A stretch of DNA of 64,000 bases, taken from contig CM018691.1 in assembly GCA_009363875.1 (NCBI GenBank), forward strand, positions 496,001 to 560,000, given 5' to 3'. The DNA is from Mikania micrantha (lineage: Eukaryota > Streptophyta > Magnoliopsida > Asterales > Asteraceae). The notes below the pieces were generated by a model. That model saw nothing but the letters and a program-made list of their open reading frames with translations, searched no databases and was not told the DNA's origin. The position numbers and the translations under genes were made by a program. Positions 54,898-64,000 of the stretch are shown here, piece by piece (the stretch's first letter is position 1; every line of letters starts with the position of its first letter).

Positions 54898-55274
54898 ACC
54901 ACACAACCACTAATAACCCCACCAACCATCATAACAAAAGTAACGACCCACCTGTTGCCCTATTATTTGATTCCAATCCCATCCTCAACTATTTCTCACT
55001 TCAAATTTCTCTCAAAATCCCATCATGTCGTTTAACCTATCTATGGCTTTAACACTGTTTTCTACACCTATCTTGAATGGAATACACCAATCCATTTATT
55101 CTCAATCAGAACACCAATACTGCTTGTAGTAACTACCATGGTCAATCTTTAAGCTACATGACATGGGTGGAAAACTAAGCTTATAAAGTTTGAATGGCTA
55201 AAATGTGAAGCAATATAACATTTGATCACACTATGAACAACTCTTCAAACTAGATACCAGTTGAATTACCATGA

Positions 55275-55517
55275 TGCCTTGCCTTAGCGGTAAGATATAG
55301 TTATTAGGGAAGCGATAGGAGATCCAGGTCCTGCGTTCGATCCTTGATCCCACCCGGTTTTACCGACTTTTCATCGTTGTGCTTTTGTGCAGGTGCTTGG
55401 GTTGGGTTTTCCCTGGGAACGGATGGCTAGTGGGCTATGGCCAGTTCAGGCATCCTTTAGCCATTAAAGGCCGCATACAAAGTAGCCGACAATTGATTAA
55501 TTGGTCGTTAAAAAAAA
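55275..55517 (+). mobile_element. SINE family 1, copy 2
   Basis: An A box (TGCCTTAGCGGTAAG) and B box (GCGTTCGATCC) are spaced as in tRNA-derived SINEs, and the unit ends TTAATTGGTCGTT plus an A run. About 22 bp of flanking duplication are visible (AGATACCAGTTGAATT... at 55252 and AGATACCAGTAGAATT... at 55518), with few differences. The related copy is at 13219-13488. Confidence 0.88.
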
Positions 55518-55539
55518 AGATACCAGTAGAATTCCATGA

Positions 55540-58500
55540 GTTGACGGTTGTCACACCCAGAGTAACATGTCAGGTACCTAGTGACCATACAAACCAAAAG
55601 CTCTAATCTCCCTATCCAATTTACAAAGTGGAATGCTCATGCTGATTTTCAAGGCTTTGATACGCTCTGTGTATTACCTTAAAAGCTCGTTTTATATTTA
55701 AATTTACACCAAAACAAAAGTATAATCATGTTGTAACACAATGTCAAAATTTTACTAATATCATAATTAAAAAATTATAAGTGAAAAACAAAATATGTTT
55801 AAATTATTTGTAATATTAAATAAATCCACATCCTAAAAAATAATTAAAAAAAAAAAGAATAAGAAGATTAATCTTGAATCCTTGACCAAACACATGGAAA
55901 TCAATATGAAAAGAAAAAGAAATCCAATTTGAAAAAAGAAGAATACACGAAATGAGAAAAGTAAAGGAAACTAAGCGAGAAATCCAGTTTGAAAACAAGG
56001 AAAAATCAAACGTATGAAATCAGTTTAAAAAGACAAGAGGAAACATGTGCCACACGAAACCCAACTTCAATTTTGTTTCACATGAGACCTAACCAACTTA
56101 ACTTAAAAATTAAAAAAAAAAAATACAAAAAAAATCTCCGCTCAGAAAGATGCAGTCTTAAAAAAACAAAACAAAATAAATAATCAACTTAGGAAATCAG
56201 TTCGAGAAAACACGAGCACCACGCCTCAACAAATAAACCTACTCCACAGGGCCTTTAGCATCTGATTTGTGAGGTAACCTAAGAAATAAATAGTAGTAAT
56301 AGTAACAATAGTAGCATTAGTACAAGTAGTAAAAAACACGTTACTCATAGACTCAATAAACAATGAAATTAAAAAAAAATAAAACATAGAAATTAAAATA
56401 AAAACAATGGTATTTCAATTTGTGAAATAGAAAATAAAAACACGTTACACATAGACTTAAATAACTAAAAATAGAAAATAAAAGGGAACATATTAGGTTG
56501 GGTTACGAAAGAAAAGGGAGTATTAAAACAATGGTATTTCAATTTGTGAAAGTTTAAATGACCTGGTGAAATTTGAATGCTTGGGACAATTAGAGTGGAA
56601 GATATTGGTATAATTGGGATATTGAGACGATGCAGTGTAGTCGGTTCACTTTGACCTGAAAGAGCTTTCTGTGGACCTGTGGTTCTGCCCAAATGAATTT
56701 TGAGTACAGAATGATTCTTTCATCAGGTCTCTTAAAATATAAAAAAAAAGTGTAAAAATTGGTTTAATAGCAGCAGTGTACTCCTATTTTTTAGTACAAA
56801 AAATTGTTAAAAATGGTTCTGTTTTTTTGTGCTGACTATTTTTTTAATTTTTTTTTTTAAATTTTTTATAAATTTCAATGGTTGCATTATATCCCAATGT
56901 TCAATTTCACTTGGTTTCACCAACCCGAGCCCGATATAACCGAGGGGCTGACGGTCGTATTACCCCATAGCCAATCAAACCAAAGCCCCACCTCATTCAC
57001 CTTAAATGTTTTAAGTAAATCATGTTACATCAAATTTAATGTGAAATGATGTAGTATATTATGATCCATCAAGAAGTTGTGGCTCAAATCATCTTTTGAG
57101 GCAAATCTTTCCTAAAAAAATAATAGGTTGCTGTCATAAAGAAAATTTAAGATATTTTCTGGTTGTTTCCTAAAATGATGTTTGATTCAAATTCAAAAAG
57201 ATGTTTATTCTATTTATATTTTAAAAATAATTAAATATGTGAATTCAACTTATTTATTTATTTATTTATTAATGAGTTAATCAAGACAGATAACCCGATC
57301 AAACATGTAAAACTAATATAATAAGATTGAATGGGTCAAATATGGTATATTAAAATAGTTATAAATTAGTTTATTAATAAAATATAGATATAGATAAGCA
57401 TATTAAATATATAATTTATCTAATCATGTGTTTGTTTTGTAATTTTTTTTATTTTAATTGCAATGAGTTGTTGATCTCAATGTTTCTTAGTGTATTCATG
57501 CATGATTATTAATTTATTATCTTAATGATTCTTGATTAACTACGGACGGTAGAATTAAGTTGATTTATGTTGGAGCTTTAAGGTGTAGGGTTCAAAGTCT
57601 TAATTATATAATTTAGTTTTCGTCTATCATTATCAAATTTTCTTTATGGAAATATGGTGTATTGGTATTATAATGTGTTATTTCTTCTAAATCAATTTCT
57701 CTAAATTTCTAGTTGATTCTTATTTCTTATGCAACTTTTGCTACTATTTAATTATAATGTGTTATTTTGTGTTTGCAATAGAGGTTGTAACCTATATATG
57801 TATGGTTGTATCTTGATCCAATAATAAATAAAACATCGATCAGGTCACCAAAATATAGACAGTTGCAATAAACTTACAAGACACATTCATGGAAATTGGA
57901 AGGGTTTTGTTTATAAGTTGACTATACGATTGGTCAAAGTAATCGCCATAGACTTGCAGGAAATATTCACGGAAATTTGTTATATTTTCTTTTCCACTAA
58001 ACCATTGGTCAAAGTTGCAATTAGTAAATATGGGTGGTTCCATAAAATTTCTAAAGCTTGAGACCAACTAATTTAATACGCTTTTTATAATAACGATAAC
58101 AATAAGTCAATAACAGCAATATGATCTAGTGTCTAAGTATAGAAAATACAAGAGATTCCACCAATATATCTTAAAACAATGGTATATTGTTATGGGAAGT
58201 TTTTTTTTTTTTTTTATTATTACTACTATTTTTTTTATAAAACCTACTCACACCCTCTTATAGTTTACTTATGAATCTAGGTTCTGTTTATCACCATAAT
58301 TGACTATTTAATCTCTTATAAATATAACACACCTTAGTATCATTTGAACAAGCTTGCTAAATTATACGTAATTTAAGACGTGATGTTGTATTGGTTATAT
58401 TCACACACCTCTAATAGGCCTTTACAACTTATATGTCTCGTTACAATTGAAAACTTAATTATACCTTTGTAATTAATTTAGACACTTCATTATAGTCAAC

Positions 58501-59538
58501 TGTGTATCAAATTTTATAAAACTTCGTCTACGCTAAACTGAAGATAACAGAATTATTGATTTTATTTTAGCGTTTATAAATGTATTGAATTATATATTTG
58601 AGTTTAAACAATTAATAAAATTAAACTAAAAAATAAATCTAACATGTAAATACCCCAAACCCGAAAGATTATACCGTTTTTAATAAATAACATACATAGT
58701 TCGTAAACTGGAATTACATAAAGAAACTAATACCTTGAAATAAGGTCAAACAATGAATAATCATTTAGAATTAGAAAGCCAAAACTAAGTCTAATTTTAT
58801 AGTGAAACTATAGATAAAAATGTCAGTCTCTAAGTGTTGCTAACCAATTCACAATTTAATCAAGAATCCTTTCCATCAACTAATATGTAATTAATCTGAT
58901 ATACATGTGAATGTTCTTAAGTGAGTTTTAAGTTTTAAATACATTATAAGTAAACATACATTATAGACATAGGCACACACACTAACGGTTATCACCGTAG
59001 GTAGAAAGAAGCGATCCTTATTTTACAAAGAGGTTTATACATAAGTATTTTCCAAAATTTTTTTTGTAAAATTCATTACATTGACCTAAGTACATATGTC
59101 TGGAAAAAAAAATTAAAAAAGATTGTCAAAACTATCACCTAAGTAAAAAGAAAAGCTAGACAAGTCTAATAATACAACTTTCGTTACCTAATTAAAAAGA
59201 AAAGCTAGACAAGTCTAATAATACAACATTCGTAAAAATTAACATATTATTAAAAAATTATAAATGATATTAAAATTACAGAAAATCTAAAGAAAAAAGT
59301 AAAGCAAATAAAGGAAGTAGGGTAGAGGCCTAGAGGGTGATACTTTTGAAAGTACAAAATGAGAAGTTATAAGTTTATCCCTTATTTCGTCTAAATAATT
59401 ATATTTGAATATGATTATTTTATATTAAATTAGTCTTACAAGATTAGGTTATAACATAAGGTTGTTCTAATAGAATGAGTTATCATATGTCATGATGTAT
59501 CATGCGTATATGTGTAGAAGGATGATTAATTAAAAATA
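55540..59538. other. Gene-free AT-rich stretch
   Basis: About 4 kb of AT-rich DNA with poly-A/T runs. A slightly less AT-rich part at 56480-57000 holds no frame with recognisable motifs. A tandem block AAAAAGAAAAGCTAGACAAG repeats near 59145 and 59196. No RNA gene or bounded element was identified. Confidence 0.5.
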
Positions 59539-59547
59539 AAATTTTAT

Positions 59548-59934
59548 GGGTAAATTTTACTTTTAGTCTTTTGTGTTTTTACAAAATTTTAAAGATGGTT
59601 CCTTATGTTTCAAAATTTCAACGTCAGTTTTTTAAGTTTTTAAATGTTGCAAGGTCTATTATCTGCTAACTTTGTTAAGTATCAAAAGAATAAAAGACCA
59701 TATCTGAAAAATTATGTAAACATAAATGATGAAAAGTGAAATTTACTCAATTATATATTTATATGATTTTTTAACATTTATGCCCCTATTCTTTTAATGC
59801 TTAACAAAGTTAGCAGATAAATGATCGAGTTTGCAACATTTGTAAACTTAAATGACTAATTTGATATTTCAAAACATAAAGGACTATTTTTGAAATTTTA
59901 TAAAAATATAAAATAGCAAAAGTGAAATTTATCC
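59548..59934. mobile_element. Foldback MULE-type MITE, 9-bp target duplication
   Basis: A perfect 9-bp repeat AAATTTTAT flanks it (59539-59547 and 59935-59943). Ends are GGGTAAATTTTACTTTT and, reversed, GGATAAATTTCACTTTT. The arms of about 180 bp include mirrored CTGCTAACTTTGTTAAG and CTTAACAAAGTTAGCAG blocks. No coding sequence. Confidence 0.82.
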
Positions 59935-60462
59935 AAATTTTATCTAAAATTATAAAAACAACTAATTATGTATTAAATTAAATTAGTCTTTTTTGTACTG
60001 ATGTAGTTTTGTACGGAATTTTATTTGTTTATATTGTATTTCAAAATAAAATCTAGCATAAAAAATATGTGTTTTTATATTTTAAAAAGATATAATATAA
60101 GATTTTACCTAAAATCATTAAAAACACATTTTTTCGTAGTGAATCTTTCTTTTTATATCAGATTTATGTTATTTTTGTATTATATTTTATTTTTAATACT
60201 ATATATAATAATACAGTAAAATAACATATTTAACACAAAAAAGGTGTTTTTATGATTAAAAAAGCTGTTATTATTTAGAATAAAATTAGACTTTATATAT
60301 CATCTAGCATATGTTATAATATGGTTTAGATTAAGAGTAATCTTTTACCAAATACCCACCGTCCTTTATTATATAAACGACGCGAGAAAAAAATTTAAAA
60401 AAAATTATGAAAATCGAAAATAAAAAATTATAGATGTGTGTAGTGTTTCTGACGCATCGAGT

Positions 60463-60472
60463 ATATATAAAT
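60463..60472 (+). promoter_or_regulatory. TATA box of the alcohol dehydrogenase gene
   Basis: TATATAAATA lies 87-96 bp upstream of the start codon. Transcription should start near 60495-60505, giving a 5' UTR of about 55-65 nt containing CAACACAACACACCC. Confidence 0.65.
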
Positions 60473-60558
60473 ATAAAGCAGTCACAAGGTTTTGTGTGCA
60501 TACTCATCAACACAACACACCCACAAACATTTAGTGATAAGGTGTTGACGGAGTAAGA

Positions 60559-61823
60559 ATGGCTCAAACGACGCCGAATCACAAGCTCACCGTCTCCGGT
60601 TGGGCTGCCCATGACAACTCCGGCGTAATCTCTCCGTATACCTTTAAGAGAAGGTATGTATGAGCTTAATTTTAGCTGTAATTATTATACTGATTGATTT
60701 ATTTAATGTTTTTAATTAATTGAAACATCTTTTATTTATAATTTCGTTGCAGAGTGAACGGGCCGGATGATGTATCGATCAAAATCTTGTATTGTGGAAT
60801 TTGTCATACTGACATTCATCACGTGAAGAACGAGTGGGGTATCACTATGTACCCGGTTGTTCCAGGGTAATTTTTATTAATAATATTATTAATTTAATTA
60901 ATACGCTTTCTATTTCTACATATTCTATACTTGTTAATTAACTAAGCTAGCTCTTAATTGGTAGAATTAAGCTATTAATTCATACATATATATGTGTGTG
61001 TATACATAGTTGTGAAATAACTACTTTTCAATCTTGAGAGGTGAGGGTTTTATAATGACAAAAACTTTTTAAATTCATTTTCTTTGAAAACGACTCTATC
61101 TGTTGTACATGTATATAATATATGCGTGTGTGTGTCAAGTGATAAAAGTAAAATTACGCTAATTTAAACGTTAATTTACTTATGTTGTAAAAATAACATT
61201 AAATATGTTACGATGATTAACTTCTAACGATAACTTTGATTCGGGAACTCTTTCAAACAAGCTTCTCTATCTCATTTGGGATATAACAATGTTTGTTTTC
61301 ATCCTTACCCTCAGGTCTTACTGAATGGTGAAAAGATACTTGATAAGTTTGTTTATTTGTTTGTTTATTGCTCTAATTTGTAAAACTTTAAAAAAAAAAT
61401 AAATTTATGAAGTTGAAATTTTTAAATCGAAATGATACAAAAACGTCATGATCAGAAGTTGTATATTTTTAGCCGTCACATTTTATTAGTTAGGTTAGGT
61501 TCGGTTTGTTTAATTAATTAATTCAACTAAAGAAATTATTATTGTTTAAAAGATTTCACAATTAACTTGGTTTTTATAAACAATATTTTGGCTAGGCACG
61601 AGATTACAGGAGTGATAACTGAGGTCGGGAGCAATGTAAACGGGTTCAAGATCGGGGATCGGGTCGGAGTCGGATGTCTGGCAGCAACCTGTCTGGACTG
61701 TGAATTCTGCAAAAGCTCCCAGGAAAATTATTGTGACAAAGTCCAGTTTACTTATAACGGCATATTTTGGGACGGTAGCATCACCTACGGTGGTTACTCA
61801 GAAATGCTGGTTGCCGATCATAG
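60559..61823 (+). CDS. CAD-family zinc alcohol dehydrogenase, 5' three exons (partial)
   Basis: Exon 1 is 60559-60653, exon 2 is 60753-60866 and exon 3 is 61596-61823, all with GT-AG borders; together they encode 145 residues plus two bases of the next codon. The first residues are MAQTTPNHKLTVSGWAA. The catalytic zinc site is begun by C49 in YCGICHTDIHH and by H71 with E72 in VVPGHEITG. The structural zinc is bound by C102, C105, C108 and C116 (CLDCEFCKSSQENYC). This is the N-terminal GroES-like half of a medium-chain dehydrogenase using NADP(H), cytosolic by family. The sequence resembles the sinapyl/mannitol/8-hydroxygeraniol dehydrogenase-like branch more than lignin CAD, but substrate cannot be told. 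The Rossmann half (GLGGVG) and third catalytic zinc Cys must lie beyond the window, after an intron of over 2.1 kb. Confidence 0.92.
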
Positions 61824-63195
61824 GTACACAAATTCAACAATATATCTTTAATTTTAAGTTTTGTGATTCAGATATGATTATATGTATGCTTTATGTTTGG
61901 CTCGAAAACTTGTTACGTTTGAAATGAGTTGAATTTGACCCGTCGGAACGAAAACTAGTGTAAACCTGCGGAAACCAGATTAAATGGACAGCTAACCAAA
62001 ATGGCTAAACCATTTGTAACAAAACCAGTAAACGAGTCAGTTAATTATGAAAATTTTAAACACCGAAAAAACTAGATGAATTTATAACATAAAAGTACCA
62101 TCTATTGCCACAGCTTTAAAGATTTATTAGAGAGTACATACAATAAGACAGTTGTTGGGCGGGTCATAATGGACTACCTACCGGTCAAGAAAATGACTGT
62201 AAAGAAAGTGGGTGGACCGGTTCAATGACAAAGTGGTAGTAAATGATTGTGGAAAAAAGTGGGTGGACCTTTTCAATGCCATTGTGGTCGGACGAACAGG
62301 CTCTTAAAATTTACCAATAATAATCAGCCAATGCTTCAAATTGCCGACTTATATTCAATTTTAATGGGACCACTTCACGCACAAATAGACCCTAGAGAAG
62401 TAGAGTGAACATCCATGACCATAACTAATTGGTCACCTAGCCATGAATCGGTTAACCATCGGTTATTGTTTGTTTTCAGTTAAATTAGTTTGATAATAAT
62501 ATTATTTAAAAGCTAAAAAAACATGTAAATAAGCTCATAGATTTGATATATATTAATGATGAAAATCCAAATAAGATTATAAGGCTTTAGAGAGATCGAA
62601 AATTAGTGACATAAGTTAAAAGATTATGTGAACCTTAGCTTAAATCTTGATATATTTAGTTTAGTTTTACATATAACTCGTAATATATTCATCCAATATA
62701 AAGCTCTGGCCCACCTTATATGATTGACTCGAAAAATAACTTTTTAAAGAAAAAAGATACAAACACACACAGAAATATATAAGAAAAAACAAATATATAA
62801 TAATTGGTTCAGGTCGGTTAAAATTGGTTAATACTTTTGCTTAACCATAATTATAATCGAATGAGTTGGTTAATGATTTACCATAATCATAACCATCAAT
62901 TATAGTCGGTTTTTGTTAAAATCGGTTATGATTCATAAAAAATATCGATTTTTTCGGCTATGCTAATACTTTGTTTGCAGTAGACCAACAATTTTTAATA
63001 TTAAACATTCAATTTGTTAATCTTTAAAATAGTATTCATCAAGAGGCTTGAAGCTTAATCTCATAAAAAAATAATAAATATTCTCATGCCTCGCACTCTG
63101 ATCATGTTTATCAAATCATTCATCAAGATTCTTTTTCACCTAACCACACATCTCATTATACATACACACATATATGTGTGTTTGTATATGTATAT

Positions 63196-63592
63196 AGTGT
63201 AAGGTTTGGTTGTTAACACACATTAATTGTGATAATTTAACTTTGTTAAGCTCAGCTAAGATATTTGATTTTTTTTCACGGTCTTTATTATACATGTATA
63301 AGATTATCTTATTTTATATGTATATGCAAATTCACATGCGTTAAAGATTTAAAACAAATGTAAATTGACGTTTTTATTTAAAATTGACGTAATTAAAATT
63401 GATTTGAAATCTTGAAAATAAATATGTGGTACATATTAACCTACATTAAAATTGACGTTTTTATTTAAATCCTAATTTTTTTATTCAGGTTTAATGTGGA
63501 ACACATTTTTATTTTCAAGATTCCAAATCAATGGCTCACATATAGTTTAAGGGTTTTCTTTCTAATATCGGGTTTTCACATGATACAATCCC
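63196..63592. mobile_element. Possible inverted-repeat MITE in the intron
   Basis: A GATTTGAAATCTTGAAAATA block near 63398 is mirrored by TATTTTCAAGATTCCAAATC near 63510. The segment lies between TATATA-rich flanks and starts GTAAGGTTTGGTTGTTAACA, similar to 28677. Boundaries are uncertain. Confidence 0.4.
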
Positions 63593-63660
63593 TATATATG
63601 TGTGTGTGTATTTGTGTATATGTATGTGTGTGTGTGTATACGTATGTGTATATCTATTTA

Positions 63661-64000
63661 CTAGTCTAGTACCCGCGCGTTGCAACGGAAAACACAACAC
63701 TTAAGTTGGATGTTTTAAAGGTTTGCATGGTTCGTTTTTGAGTCATAACCATAACAAAATCAAATTTTTTAACTTGATAGTTAACTAAAACTGACTTTAA
63801 CTACTAACATAAAAAGCCAAATGCACCAAAAATATCAAGAATTGATTCATTTGTTTCGAAGGGTTTTCTTTTATAATCATTTTATCTCACTTAAATTCTT
63901 AAAAGCTACCAATGTGGGACAAAGTGAAAACACAAACAAACATTTATATTAAAATTAAAAAGTTCTACCATATGCTATAAGAGTTGTACAACTATTAATT
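63661..64000 (-). mobile_element. 3' end of a minus-strand Helitron-like element, cut by the window edge
   Basis: On the minus strand CCGTTGCAACGCGCGGGTAC precedes TAGACTAG and T, with a GC-rich hairpin, as in Helitron termini. It extends to the right, probably within the alcohol dehydrogenase intron. Confidence 0.45.

Noticed and set aside
56465..56692. A 75-residue minus-strand frame in a less AT-rich patch.
   Set aside because: It has no motif, no splice or promoter context, and a composition typical of chance frames.

Overview
The window reads as nuclear DNA of a flowering plant: AT-rich intergenic sequence, spliced genes, and a dense, nested transposon population. The repeat families (Tekay chromovirus, FAR1/MULE-OTU element, tRNA-derived SINEs) suggest a eudicot, perhaps Asteraceae; the family assignment is a guess from general knowledge. 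I see two cellular genes. One is a complete FD-like bZIP gene on the minus strand (three exons, 10948-16237). The other is the 5' part of a zinc alcohol dehydrogenase of the CAD family on the plus strand (three exons, 60559-61823), which runs off the right edge.

Layout. 1-4400: a decayed LTR full of small hairpins, then PIF-like MITEs. 5600-8900: a foldback MITE, a Tourist-like MITE, a broken second copy of the bZIP terminal exon, and a PIF/Harbinger remnant keeping part of its transposase. 10900-16300: the bZIP gene, with Helitron-like elements and a SINE in its introns. 17383-25465: a large Mutator-like element with an 8-bp target duplication. It holds a broken FAR1-transposase-OTU gene, a second broken gene like Athila ORF-1, eleven copies of a GC-rich palindrome in three clusters, and a solo LTR (18170-21029) splitting the second gene. 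28400-33320: foldback MITEs and two oppositely oriented LTR tails. 34029-45158: a very young full-length Tekay-type Ty3 element (CATAT target duplication, LTRs nearly identical) with an extra ORF ahead of gag. 46500-55500: Helitrons, a foldback MULE-MITE with a SINE inside it, and a SINE interrupted by a hAT-like element. 55500-60460: mostly AT-rich intergenic DNA with one more foldback MULE-MITE. 60460-64000: the alcohol dehydrogenase gene with an intron longer than 2 kb.

The strongest cross-cutting observation is that at least four different LTRs here (relic at 1360-2650, solo at 18170, plus-strand LTR ending 33320, and the Tekay LTR pair) share a splice-donor-like block and, downstream in the sense direction, a splice-acceptor-like block near the LTR 3' end. 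The intervening sequence is rich in short hairpins that differ between families. This looks like an intron inside the LTR, in the leader of the transcript. It rests on reading the sequence only; no expression data were available.
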